From: Candidatus Sericytochromatia bacterium
Lineage (GTDB): Bacteria > Cyanobacteriota > Sericytochromatia > UBA7694
Assembly: GCA_018780035.1 (NCBI GenBank)
Contig: JADMKE010000020.1
Span: 62,001-126,000, forward strand
Length of the DNA stretch: 64,000 bases
Direction: 5' to 3'
In this document: positions 1 through 7,711 of the stretch, in pieces
Position numbering within the stretch: the first letter of the stretch is position 1
How the letters are laid out: the number at the start of each line of letters is the position of its first letter
Program-made: the position numbers and the translations under genes
The notes under the pieces: model-generated
The model's input: the letters and a program-made list of their open reading frames with translations, nothing else
The model's database searches: none
Told to the model about the DNA's origin: nothing

Positions 1-1056
1 AATATACTCGCCGCTGGGGTCGACATCCACCCCGTGGGGAGATTTGGGGCAGGGAATATAATAGACCAAACCTGGCAATTCTGTTGGGTCCAGCACCTTG
101 ACCTTCTCGACCGTGGTTGACGTCGCGGTGTGGGTGGCTTCATCGAGGTGATTGCTGAAGTGTTTGCCGGGCATTTCTTTAAATTTGCCCTGGGCAATAT
201 ACTCTTCGGCTTTTTTCCAATTGATCGCCAAAATAAAGTCTTTGTCGTTTTGGCTGGCATTGGCCTCTTTTAACGATTGGGCCTGCTCGGTATTGTAGGT
301 GGTCAAAAAAGACCAGCCATGAGAAACGCCTTTGCCCGCATGGCTCAGGTCATAATCATAACCTGGCAGCAGAATTTGAAAAGCAATCGCCATTTTGCCT
401 GTGGTTTTATCCACTTTGATAAAACTGGTGGTGCCTTTAAATTTCTCTTTGTAGGTATCAATCGAAACGTCGCCATCGCCAATCGGCAAACTAAACCGGG
501 TCGAAGCCATGACGTATTCGGTGTTTTCGGTCAAAAAAGGTGAGGCGTGATTGCCGCCGCTATTGGGAATTTCGATCGTTTCCACGGTGCGGAAGGTGGC
601 GAGGTCAATCCGGGCCACACGGGGGGTGTTGTTTTCGTTGATAAACAGCCAACGCCCGTCTTGCTCCCCAGCGGTCTGAGAAAGCTTGGGATGGTGGGCA
701 TCCCCCCAGGGAATAAAGCCGTGGGTGGTGTTTAAAAGCGGTTTGGTCTCCTCTGAATAACCATAGCCATTTTCAGCATTTTGCGAAAATACGGGAATGA
801 CTTTGAGCAAACGTCCGGAAGGCAAGCCATACACCCCAACTTGTCCGCTAAAACCGCCGGACATAAAGGCATAAAGCTCGTCGTGTTTGCCAGGTTCGAC
901 ATAGACTTTTTGGGCGGCATCAGCACTGGAAGTCAGGCCTGCAGCCGGTTTTTCGGATTGTTTTTGTACAGCCACACAGCCGACCACGATTACCATGGCG
1001 GTGGTCAGGCTAATCGCCAATGTCTTGAGATGGGATTTCTTATCCGTACTTTTCAT
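1..1056 (-). CDS. nosZ: Nitrous-oxide reductase, N-terminal part (runs off the window start)
   Basis: This is the first 352 codons of NosZ, the multicopper enzyme that reduces N2O to N2 outside the cytoplasmic membrane. The open frame is continuous to base 1 and lacks the rest of the beta-propeller and the CuA cupredoxin domain. Copper-site signatures are visible: a DAHHPKLS segment near residue 115 and PKSPHGVDVDPSG at the window edge. The N-terminus has Lys residues and a hydrophobic stretch but no twin-arginine motif, which fits the Sec-exported clade II NosZ. It ends in VVGC, so Cys27 could be lipidated and anchor the enzyme. The ATG at 1056 has a good GAGGAG ribosome site. A cytochrome c lipoprotein gene lies 43 bp upstream on the same strand and probably shares the transcript. 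The nosR/nosDFYL accessory genes would lie outside the window. Confidence 0.93.
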   Translation of the reverse strand, partial: MKSTDKKSHLKTLAISLTTAMVIVVGCVAVQKQSEKPAAGLTSSADAAQKVYVEPGKHDELYAFMSGGFSGQVGVYGLPSGRLLKVIPVFSQNAENGYGYSEETKPLLNTTHGFIPWGDAHHPKLSQTAGEQDGRWLFINENNTPRVARIDLATFRTVETIEIPNSGGNHASPFLTENTEYVMASTRFSLPIGDGDVSIDTYKEKFKGTTSFIKVDKTTGKMAIAFQILLPGYDYDLSHAGKGVSHGWSFLTTYNTEQAQSLKEANASQNDKDFILAINWKKAEEYIAQGKFKEMPGKHFSNHLDEATHTATSTTVEKVKVLDPTELPGLVYYIPCPKSPHGVDVDPSGEYI

Positions 1057-1099
1057 TTTCAGTCTCCTCGGGGTCTAAATTGGGTCTACTTCTTTGGGT

Positions 1100-1606
1100 C
1101 TACTTCTTTTGGTCCATGCTGCGAAAATACTCCAAAACAGCCCGGGCAGATTTTTCGTCCATATTCTGGTTGGGCATAGCCATCATGAAGGTCGCAAAGA
1201 GTTTTTTCGCTTCAGGGTCTTTTTGCGTCATTTCGGTGGAGTTGAGAATCATATTCATGATCCATTCGGGTTTGCGGCGCTCGGTTACCCCTTTGAGGGC
1301 GGGGCCAACATATTTGGCTTCAAATTTATGGCAAGAAGCGCATTTGGATTCAAAGGTCTTTTTGCCCGTTTCAGCCAGGGCAGCATCAACAGTGGCAGCC
1401 ACTTCAACCGCTTTCACGGGGCCAATACCTTTGCCATCAGCCCCCGTTTGTTCTGTGCTTTCAGCGGCAGGACTGCTGGCCACCTGCTGCTCTGTCGGTT
1501 TGTCGCTGGGTTTATCGGTGGTTTCTTGGGCTGGACAAGCCATTAAGAAGAGGCTTGAGAGCCCCAGACTGAGAGTCAATAAACTTGTTTTGAATGTGCG
1601 TTTCAT
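1100..1606 (-). CDS. Monoheme c-type cytochrome lipoprotein upstream of nosZ
   Basis: This is a 168-residue exported cytochrome c. The chosen ATG has GAGG seven bases upstream and is followed by a signal peptide ending FLMAC, a lipobox that predicts a lipid anchor. A longer frame to 1681 exists, but its extra residues lack signal-peptide character. A Thr/Ser/Glu/Pro-rich linker leads to one heme site, CASCH, and a C-terminal MMAMPNQN segment that supplies the likely axial Met. Its position directly before nosZ on the same strand suggests it feeds electrons to NosZ, as small cytochromes in clade II nos clusters are thought to do. That role is inferred from context. Putative Dnr-type and FNR-type operators precede it. 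Confidence 0.88.
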   Translation of the reverse strand: MKRTFKTSLLTLSLGLSSLFLMACPAQETTDKPSDKPTEQQVASSPAAESTEQTGADGKGIGPVKAVEVAATVDAALAETGKKTFESKCASCHKFEAKYVGPALKGVTERRKPEWIMNMILNSTEMTQKDPEAKKLFATFMMAMPNQNMDEKSARAVLEYFRSMDQKK

Positions 1607-1666
1607 TTTTTCCTCGATTCCAAATTCTTTTCTAGTTTCAGCATAAAGCATGACCGGCCCATAATA

Positions 1667-1682
1667 TTTGTGCCACGTCAAT
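1667..1682 (-). promoter_or_regulatory. Degenerate Dnr-type operator of the cytochrome c-nosZ operon
   Basis: Read on the minus strand this is ATTGACGTGGCACAAA, a degenerate form of the TTTGCGCNNGCGCAAA palindrome found at five other promoters here. One half-site is near perfect and the other keeps only the TTG core. A TATGCT hexamer at 1640-1645 lies exactly 32 bp from the box centre, the spacing seen at the other boxes, which supports a class II activator arrangement. Binding is inferred, not shown. Confidence 0.5.
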
Positions 1683-1699
1683 TAAGCCTATACCAAAAA

Positions 1700-1713
1700 T
1701 TGATCTTGATCAA
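1700..1713. promoter_or_regulatory. Perfect FNR/ANR-type box TTGAT-N4-ATCAA
   Basis: The sequence TTGATCTTGATCAA matches the FNR/ANR consensus exactly. Its centre is 32 bp (about three helical turns) upstream of the degenerate Dnr-type box of the nos promoter, placing it near -73.5 of the predicted start. It overlaps the last codons of the neighbouring gene. It could let an oxygen-sensing FNR protein, not encoded in this window, co-activate the nos operon. Confidence 0.6.
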
Positions 1714-2381
1714 TTTAAAAAATGAATCAGCCCAGTTCCGCAATTTTCGCAACTGACAGAGCAAATCTGCAGAATCTGGTAGGCGGGTTCTGGTTTAAAC
1801 TTGATGTTAAGCCCTGAATTGGCTTTTTTTTGGCCCTCAAGCGGAGAAATCCAGCGGCCCCAGGGTAAAAATTGCTCCTGTTCAAACAGCGCCTCTTGTC
1901 TCAGCACGCTCAGCAAAGGGCGAATCCATGTTTCGGTGCCCGGAAAGATCTGATACATCTCATTCAGAATCTCACCCGACTGTTCCTGGGCCTTTTGGCG
2001 CGAGAGCGCCAAAGGATAGTCTCCGGGCTGCTGCCAATTCAACTGTAATTTGCGCTGCACCGTCAGATACAGCACCCTGAAGAGATAAAATTGCAGATTT
2101 TGCCAGAGGTATTTGCCAAAACAAATTTGCTCGGGCAGAAAAAAAACAGGTTCAGACCAGCCACCTTCATCCGCCACGGCAATGATTTGCAATGAAGGCA
2201 AATCGGTTAATAATCGGCAAAAAAGGGTAAGCCGGGTCTGAATAGCGGCGAGTTTAAGCCCCTCTTCTGAAGCCAATTCCACAGAGACCAAAGGGGATTT
2301 CCAGAGCCAGAGGGTGATTTTGTCCCAATTTGAAAAGTCCGCTTCTGGCCCCCAAAACGGGGGAAAATAGCCCTCTGTCAT
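1710..2381 (-). CDS. Stand-alone relative of the NorD N-terminal domain
   Basis: This 223-residue protein has no signal peptide. Its middle aligns by eye with residues about 35-160 of NorD encoded at 25342-27090. Both have RLTL near the start, an FYLFRV.YL..QR core, a following N-W segment, SRQKA and a G.W.SP end. It lacks the central region and the von Willebrand A domain that make up the rest of NorD. Its unique C-terminus has a Cys cluster, CSVSCENC, that might bind metal. The start codon overlaps the stop of the upstream NnrS-like gene (ATGA), so the two are translationally coupled. A role in assembling or maintaining nitric oxide reductase is inferred from the similarity and context. Confidence 0.7.
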   Translation of the reverse strand: MTEGYFPPFWGPEADFSNWDKITLWLWKSPLVSVELASEEGLKLAAIQTRLTLFCRLLTDLPSLQIIAVADEGGWSEPVFFLPEQICFGKYLWQNLQFYLFRVLYLTVQRKLQLNWQQPGDYPLALSRQKAQEQSGEILNEMYQIFPGTETWIRPLLSVLRQEALFEQEQFLPWGRWISPLEGQKKANSGLNIKFKPEPAYQILQICSVSCENCGTGLIHFLN

Positions 2382-3472
2382 GCAACCAAACCTCGCTTAA
2401 GCGCCCTGGCAACCAGACCCAAAAACAGCAAAAGCGCCAAGACATTGAGACTGCCTCCGATTTGCCAAAGCAGCAGATTTTCACTGAGCTTGCCAAATGC
2501 GCGCAAAAACAGCCCCGCTTGCAAGCCCCCCCAGGGCAGATAATAACTCTGATAAAAAGGCAGATCCGCTCCCAACAGGGCTTTGAGTACCTTGTAAAAA
2601 TGCGAAAAGATTACCCCCAGAATAAAACCCAGGCTCAATCCATGGATCAGCAGGTCATAAAAGGGCGCGCGCAGTCCCTGTGCGCCCAGAAGCAAAAACA
2701 ACAGACCACTCAGACTCAACCAGCCGTAACTCAGCAACATAACCCGTTCCAGGTACAATTCCCAGCCTTGTTCGTAGATTTGCCTTTTAAGCTCGTTCTC
2801 TTCCCAGAGCAGAAAAAGACCCGCCCCCATCAGACAGACACCGCTCAGGCGCAGCGGCAGATCGGGGGTGGGGAGCAAAAACAGCAAAAGGGCACTCAGC
2901 GCCAGCCCACTGCCGAGGGTGATAAACCCCGCGATCTTGAGTTTGGCAGTGGAGCCTGGCCAGCGTTCCGCCAAAATCGTCAAAAGCGGAAAAAACAGCA
3001 AAGGGACAGAGACCGTCCGCAGGGAGTGACCCTCAATCCAAAAAAACAGGCTGATCAGCCAGCAAAACAACGCACTGAGATTGAGTACGTCTGCGGGCAA
3101 TTTGAGCGGACAATGCCCCTTTAAAAAGACGCCAAGATGCAAAATCGCCGAAAACAGCCAGAGTCCCAGGGCCCAGGGTACTTGGCCCGCGAGCAAACAC
3201 AGAGCGCCGCCAAAGGCCGAAAGAGGAACCCACAAGGCCCAACGTGTGCCCAAGTGTACTGCGCGTTCCAAACCAATCAAGGTACCCAAAAAACCACAGA
3301 CCATCAACGGGCCGTGATAACCTGCCAAAGCACCAGGCAGAGACACTCCCAATTTGAGTAGGCCCGCATAAGTCCCCAGCAAGAGGCAAAAGAGACCGCC
3401 TGCCAAAAAGAGAGGCAAATGTCTTTTTTCTGCTGGTATTCCACTGCTCAACACGGTTTTACCTGTTTTCAA
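2378..3472 (-). CDS. Polytopic membrane protein, NnrS-like
   Basis: This 364-residue protein is almost entirely hydrophobic, with roughly ten to twelve predicted membrane segments. Motifs with conserved-looking His and Gly residues, YHGPLMVCGFLGTLIGLERA near residue 52 and a later HGLSLGFILGVIFSHFYK, are the kind of membrane-embedded His residues that bind heme or copper in NnrS-type proteins. It diverges from nnrS across a shared Dnr-type box and is coupled to the NorD-like gene downstream. A function in NO tolerance or nitric oxide reductase biogenesis is plausible but unproven. The similarity to NnrS is in general layout more than exact sequence. Confidence 0.6.
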   Translation of the reverse strand: MKTGKTVLSSGIPAEKRHLPLFLAGGLFCLLLGTYAGLLKLGVSLPGALAGYHGPLMVCGFLGTLIGLERAVHLGTRWALWVPLSAFGGALCLLAGQVPWALGLWLFSAILHLGVFLKGHCPLKLPADVLNLSALFCWLISLFFWIEGHSLRTVSVPLLFFPLLTILAERWPGSTAKLKIAGFITLGSGLALSALLLFLLPTPDLPLRLSGVCLMGAGLFLLWEENELKRQIYEQGWELYLERVMLLSYGWLSLSGLLFLLLGAQGLRAPFYDLLIHGLSLGFILGVIFSHFYKVLKALLGADLPFYQSYYLPWGGLQAGLFLRAFGKLSENLLLWQIGGSLNVLALLLFLGLVARALKRGLVA

Positions 3473-3515
3473 AGGGGGACGTGAGTCTATTATCCTTGCT
3501 CATACCATCCATTTC

Positions 3516-3531
3516 TTTGCGCTGGCGCAAA
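3516..3531. promoter_or_regulatory. Dnr-type operator, perfect palindrome, divergent promoter
   Basis: The sequence is TTTGCGCTGGCGCAAA, with 7-bp perfect half-sites. A GATAAT hexamer at 3489-3494 (minus strand) and a TAGGAT hexamer at 3553-3558 (plus strand) each lie 32 bp from the centre. One bound dimer could therefore activate both the NnrS-like/NorD-like operon and nnrS from a class II position. Confidence 0.75.
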
Positions 3532-3585
3532 TACCCTGTCGCAGAAGGCCGTTAGGATAAAAATAGAAGTGAGGAATTTTCCTTT

Positions 3586-4794
3586 ATGAACCTGCAAAAT
3601 CTCAATCTCAAAAATAACCCAAGTCACTCAGTTAACGCCTCAAAAAAATTAGCGGCCTTGTGGGGGCTGGGCTTTCGTCCGATGTTTCTGGCAGGCAGCC
3701 TGGGCGCCTTTGGACTCATGTTGCTCTGGGTCTTGTTTTTGCTCAAAGGGCCGCACCCGGTATTAAGCAGCGCGCCAGCACTCTGGCATGCCCACGAAAT
3801 GGTCTTTGGTTTTGGTGGGGCCATTATCGCCGGTTTTTTGCTCACGGCCAGTGCCAATTGGGCCAATCAAAAAGGGGTTTCTGGCCCCCGGCTGATGCTA
3901 CTGGCCGGGTTGTGGAGCGCCGCTCGCATTTTGCCGCTGACGGGCCTCAACCCGCTGCTGGGACTGGCTGCAGAATTGGGCTTTTGGCTCTGGTTGGGTT
4001 GGCTGCTCAGACCCACACTGCAAGGACGCAACCGCATTTTTTGGCTTTTACTCAGCCTCATTCTGGTCGCAGATACCCTGGCGAGCTTGGAATTGGCAGG
4101 GATAATGCTGGGAAGCGCCTCCCTGCCGGGCATGATCGGCATCCAATTGGCGATCAGCCTGGTGATCAGCATGATTGTCTTGATCGCCGGACGGGTCTTG
4201 CCCTTTTTTGCCGAAAAGGCCCTGCCGGGCGTGCAAATCTTGCGCAAACCCAGACTGGATCAGTTGGCACTGGGGGTCACACTGGCCTTTGCCTTGGCCC
4301 AATTGCTGCTGCCACATTCAGGCTGGACAGCAGCCCTGGCCTTTTTAGCCGGAAGCATTCATCTTTTTCGCTGGCAAATCTGGCAGCCCTGGCAAAGCCG
4401 CAAAATCCCCATACTCTGGATTCTCTACTTGGGATATGCCTGGATTATTCTGGGCTTTTTTCTGCAGGGACTGGCCGCTTTGGAGTGGGTCTCGCGCAGT
4501 ACCGCCACCCATGCCTGGACGGCTGGAGCCATGGGTACGTTTATTTATGGCATGGTCTCACGGGTCTCGCTGGGCCACACCGGACGTCCGATTCAGGCCT
4601 CTGGCCCGATTTTAGCGGGTTATCTGCTATTGACCCTGGCGGTGGTGCTGCGTTTATTGCCCGCTGTTTTACCAGACTTGAGCGCTTTTTTACTGGCAAC
4701 GGCAGGGATACTTTGGCTGCTGGCCTTTGGGCTTTTGCTGGGGGTTTTTCTGCCAATCTGGACCACCCCCCGTATCGATGGCAAACCCGGTTAA
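3586..4794 (+). CDS. nnrS: NnrS family heme-copper membrane protein
   Basis: This 402-residue protein has about twelve predicted membrane helices. Family hallmarks are the early GFRPMFLAGS, the HAHEMVFGFGGAIIAGFLLTA motif near residue 66, the GRVLPFF motif and a late THAWTAGAMG segment. NnrS proteins bind heme and copper in the cytoplasmic membrane and protect cells from NO and nitrosative stress during denitrification. The gene starts 55 bp after a perfect Dnr-type box and is followed by the Crp/Fnr regulator gene, so it is probably under NO control. Length and motif order are normal for the family. Confidence 0.93.
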   Translation: MNLQNLNLKNNPSHSVNASKKLAALWGLGFRPMFLAGSLGAFGLMLLWVLFLLKGPHPVLSSAPALWHAHEMVFGFGGAIIAGFLLTASANWANQKGVSGPRLMLLAGLWSAARILPLTGLNPLLGLAAELGFWLWLGWLLRPTLQGRNRIFWLLLSLILVADTLASLELAGIMLGSASLPGMIGIQLAISLVISMIVLIAGRVLPFFAEKALPGVQILRKPRLDQLALGVTLAFALAQLLLPHSGWTAALAFLAGSIHLFRWQIWQPWQSRKIPILWILYLGYAWIILGFFLQGLAALEWVSRSTATHAWTAGAMGTFIYGMVSRVSLGHTGRPIQASGPILAGYLLLTLAVVLRLLPAVLPDLSAFLLATAGILWLLAFGLLLGVFLPIWTTPRIDGKPG

Positions 4795-4872
4795 ACAAAA
4801 AAGGGAAGTACATGAACAGACGCAGGCCAAAAAGCAGTATACTGGCTCTAGCATTTAGAAAAAGTAAGCGTC

Positions 4873-5589
4873 ATGATAAAATTACTTCCCGCCCATATTG
4901 TCCGCGAGGTCTTGTTAAAAAAATTGTCCCAAACCCCACTGTTCAAGGGGCTGCCCGACAGCGACCTAGAACAGGTGCTGGAATACGCCATTCCTACCCG
5001 CTTAGACGCGGAAGCCTATTTCTTTCACCAGGGAACCCCCGCCCAACATGTGTATATCCTCTTGGAGGGTCAGATCAAGGTTTTGCAATTGACTCCCGAA
5101 GGACAGCAGGTGGTGATGCGCATGGTCGACCCGATTGAAATTTTCGGCTGTGTGGCCGCGCTTTCGGGCGGGGAATACCCAGGCTCAGCCCTTGCCACCA
5201 AAGCCTGTCAGGCCCTGGCCTTGCCCCATGGGGACATCATTAAATTGATGGGGCGTTTTCCCCAATTGGCGATCAATGCCTTTCAGATCATGGTCAAACG
5301 CACCCACGAATTGCAGGATCGCTACCTTGAATTGGCCACCGAGACCGTGGAAAAACGCTTGGCCCACGCTCTTTTGCGCCTGCTCGAAAAAAACGCAGTA
5401 GAAACCCCCAACGGCACCTTGATCGACATGCCCCTTTCGCGCCAGGATCTGGCTGAAATGGTGGGCTCTACCTTGTATACCATCAGCCGGATTCTCAGTG
5501 CCTGGGAAAACAAAGGCAGGGTTAAATCTGGCCGAGAACAGATCACCATTTTGGACCTTGCTTGGCTGGAAAGCCTCGCTCAAGATTGA
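4873..5589 (+). CDS. Crp/Fnr family regulator, Dnr/NnrR-like
   Basis: This 238-residue protein has an N-terminal cyclic-nucleotide-type beta-roll (residues about 20-120), a dimerisation helix and a C-terminal winged helix-turn-helix (about 188-220). It lacks the N-terminal Cys cluster that holds the Fe-S centre of FNR and has only two Cys, which fits the Dnr/NnrR branch that senses NO, probably through heme. In the recognition helix STLYTISRILS the FNR-type Ser-Arg pair (205-206) is kept, but Tyr202 replaces the Glu that FNR uses to read TTGAT. This suits a different target such as TTTGCGC. It is the only Crp/Fnr protein in the window and sits inside the regulon of Dnr-type boxes, so it probably controls them. 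Confidence 0.85.
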   Translation: MIKLLPAHIVREVLLKKLSQTPLFKGLPDSDLEQVLEYAIPTRLDAEAYFFHQGTPAQHVYILLEGQIKVLQLTPEGQQVVMRMVDPIEIFGCVAALSGGEYPGSALATKACQALALPHGDIIKLMGRFPQLAINAFQIMVKRTHELQDRYLELATETVEKRLAHALLRLLEKNAVETPNGTLIDMPLSRQDLAEMVGSTLYTISRILSAWENKGRVKSGREQITILDLAWLESLAQD

Positions 5590-5593
5590 GGCC

Positions 5594-6661
5594 ATGGCCA
5601 AAATTGCGGTAGGCATGAGCGGGGGTGTGGATAGCAGTGTGGCGGCGGCGCTCTTGCAGGCCCAGGGCCACGAAGTGGTGGGTGTCACCCTGGCACTCTG
5701 GCGAGGCAGCCTGTGTTGCTCCTTTGAAGATGTGGCCCGTGCCAAAGCAGTGGCCCAGCAATTGGGCATTCGCCATTTTTTGATTGAAGCCCTCGACGAT
5801 TTTCGCAGTCAAATCGTCGAACCGTTTGTCGCTGCCCGCCTGCAGGGGCACACCCCCAACCCCTGTGTTTGGTGCAACCAAAAGTTTAAATTTGGCCTGC
5901 TTTGGCAACAGATTCAGCACAAAGATCCTGAGATCAGCGCCTTGGCATCGGGGCATTATGCGCGTTTAAACTTCAATCCAGAAACCCAGCGACAAGAAAT
6001 TTTTATGGGTGCAGACCCCAGTAAAGACCAGAGTTATATGCTCTGGCGTCTCTCGCAAAGCCAATTACAACACGCCCTTTTTCCTTTGGGCGCGCTCCAA
6101 AAAACCCAAGTGCGCGAAAAAGCCCAAGCGCTGGGCCTGACGGAATTGGCCCACAAACCCGATAGCCAAGATCTGTGTTTTGTGGTGCCCACAGCCGACG
6201 ATTTTTGGCAAGCGCAAGCCCCCCAAGGCATGATTCCTGGTGAGATTGTCCATTTAGACGGGCAGGTGCATGGCAGACATACCGGGCGGGTGAGGTATAC
6301 CCCAGGTCAGCGCCGGGGTTTGGGGGGAGGAAGCGCGGAGCGCCTCTATGTGGCAGGGGTGGATCCGGTTAACAACCAAGTGCGGGTGGCCCCCCGTGAA
6401 AAACTCCTCAGTGCTCGCCTCAGCTTGGCTGAAATCAATTGGGTGTCGATTCCCGCGCCTGAGGCCACCCTGCACTGCCAGTTTAAACTGGCCTCACAGG
6501 GAGTCCCTGTATCCGGCCAGCTGCATTTGCTTGCAGATGATCGTGCCCGCGTTCAACTGGACGAACCGCACATGCCTGTGGGCCAAGGTCAGTCGGTGGT
6601 TTTTTACGACAGCTCAGATCGTTTGCTCGGGGGCGGCATTTTGACGGAGATGCAGCCGTGA
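5594..6661 (+). CDS. mnmA: tRNA-specific 2-thiouridylase MnmA
   Basis: MnmA installs the 2-thio group on the wobble uridine (U34) of tRNAs for Lys, Glu and Gln. The protein has 355 residues. The PP-loop motif GMSGGVDSS is at residues 7-15. A first catalytic Cys lies in TPNPCVWCN and a second in DSQDLCFV. The C-terminal half is the usual beta-barrel. The ATG was chosen because the PP-loop begins just after it; an upstream in-frame extension overlaps the regulator gene and has no homologous look. It begins five bases after the regulator stop and is a housekeeping gene inside the island. Confidence 0.95.
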   Translation: MAKIAVGMSGGVDSSVAAALLQAQGHEVVGVTLALWRGSLCCSFEDVARAKAVAQQLGIRHFLIEALDDFRSQIVEPFVAARLQGHTPNPCVWCNQKFKFGLLWQQIQHKDPEISALASGHYARLNFNPETQRQEIFMGADPSKDQSYMLWRLSQSQLQHALFPLGALQKTQVREKAQALGLTELAHKPDSQDLCFVVPTADDFWQAQAPQGMIPGEIVHLDGQVHGRHTGRVRYTPGQRRGLGGGSAERLYVAGVDPVNNQVRVAPREKLLSARLSLAEINWVSIPAPEATLHCQFKLASQGVPVSGQLHLLADDRARVQLDEPHMPVGQGQSVVFYDSSDRLLGGGILTEMQP

Positions 6662-6662
6662 A

Positions 6663-7016
6663 TTAGGCCATGACCCCTACTTCTTTGCTAAATTCTTGCA
6701 TGGGGGATTCTTTTAAAATGGCCAAAAAGACCAGATTTTGCTCCAGGGCTTGCACTGCATGTTTTTCACCGGGTTCGTAGACGATCAAATCCAATGGGCC
6801 CAATTCCTGGGTATTTCCCTCGGCATCGGAAAACAGCCCATGGCCCTCTAACACGACAATATTAACGGCAGAACTGGGGGCTTGATGTTCCTTTAAAAGC
6901 TGGCCCGGTTTGAGCATAAAGCGCATAATGCGATTGTGATTATTTGCCAAAAGCGTCTGAGCATGCGGGTTGAGATCGTTAAATTCCTGGTTTTCCAAGA
7001 GATTCATTTTTTTCAT
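6663..7016 (-). CDS. Small cupin-domain protein
   Basis: This 117-residue protein has no signal peptide and carries one cupin barrel. The first motif region is around KEHQAPSSAVNIVVLEGHG and the second is in DLIVYEPGEKHAVQA, where PGEKH is typical of cupin motif 2. It is the last gene of the run that starts at nirK, and its start overlaps the stop of the preceding small gene by four bases. The substrate is unknown. A role in nitrosative stress is suggested only by location. Confidence 0.75.
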   Translation of the reverse strand: MKKMNLLENQEFNDLNPHAQTLLANNHNRIMRFMLKPGQLLKEHQAPSSAVNIVVLEGHGLFSDAEGNTQELGPLDLIVYEPGEKHAVQALEQNLVFLAILKESPMQEFSKEVGVMA

Positions 7017-7222
7017 AGAGAGTCTTCCTTTGGTTCTTGGTCATCGTCTAATTCGCGTTGTTTCGCTCCAGCCAAAAGGTCAACCAAATCAGCGGACGGA
7101 TTCAGGCAAGCACACAGCGAAGCCTGATCACCCATGGGTTGCTCACAAAAACAAGCATTTGTTTGGTCTGAATTCGTCAACTTTTGAAAAATATTTTTAA
7201 ACATTATTTTATTTTTAATCAT
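7013..7222 (-). CDS. Small cysteine-containing protein of unknown function
   Basis: This 69-residue protein is not recognised. Four Cys occur in two C-x-C pairs (CFC and CAC) 13 residues apart, followed by an acidic tail. Paired CxC motifs could bind a metal or an Fe-S cluster. An alternative start at 7204 would remove six residues, and neither start has a strong ribosome site. The gene is coupled by an ATGA overlap to the cupin gene and lies 54 bp after a hemerythrin gene on the same strand, which supports it being real. Confidence 0.5.
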   Translation of the reverse strand: MIKNKIMFKNIFQKLTNSDQTNACFCEQPMGDQASLCACLNPSADLVDLLAGAKQRELDDDQEPKEDSL

Positions 7223-7276
7223 TTATTATAAATAATAGCATTATTGCAAACAATTAAACAGTTGTGATTAAATTTT

Positions 7277-7693
7277 TCAATAAATTCGCTCATAGAGCAG
7301 ATAAAGCTGGTTATTTTCAGCCTCAATTCGCTGGTGTAGGCCTTGAAAAATCGCCGTACTCTGAAAGATAAATTCCTGGGCATAAGCCTGAATTTGATCA
7401 GACATCCAGTGTTGAATATACCTTGAAAAAGTCTGTTTGAGCGTTCCCATCTCCGCTTGGAGGTCCATGGCCATTTGCGATAGTTCAGGATCAAAACCAT
7501 TAATCATTTTGGGATAGAGGATATTGTCTTCCATCGAAAGATGAATCTGAACTTTGCCATACAATTGGATGAGCAATTTGCGAATCTGTTGGCATTCGCG
7601 GGCAACATGTTCAGCATTGTCGAGAAAGGCCTGCAGCTCAGTGAGCAGCGCAAGTATCTCTTGATGTTGTTTTCTCAATCCATCTGTGTGCAT
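7277..7693 (-). CDS. Hemerythrin-like HHE domain protein
   Basis: This 138-residue cytoplasmic protein is a predicted four-helix bundle. Putative di-iron ligands appear in LRKQHQEI near the start, in HLSMEDNILYPK in the middle and in HQRIEAENNQLYLLYERI near the end. Proteins of this class bind O2 or NO or store iron. It follows the Sco gene in the nirK run and has a near-perfect AAGGAGG ribosome site, so it is probably well translated. It is one of three hemerythrin-type genes in the island, which suggests NO scavenging or protection of iron centres. Confidence 0.8.
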   Translation of the reverse strand: MHTDGLRKQHQEILALLTELQAFLDNAEHVARECQQIRKLLIQLYGKVQIHLSMEDNILYPKMINGFDPELSQMAMDLQAEMGTLKQTFSRYIQHWMSDQIQAYAQEFIFQSTAIFQGLHQRIEAENNQLYLLYERIY

Positions 7694-7711
7694 GGATCCT
7701 CCTTAGGCGCT

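Noticed and set aside
4812-4872. A short upstream reading frame (MNRRRPKSS...) between nnrS and the regulator as a leader peptide
   Set aside because: It only stays open by running into the regulator gene in another frame, has no stop in the gap and no regulatory hairpin.
3660-5138. A 492-codon plus-strand frame across nnrS and the regulator gene
   Set aside because: It is frame-shifted from nnrS, runs across a gene boundary and reads as low-complexity out-of-frame sequence, while the true nnrS frame has all family motifs.
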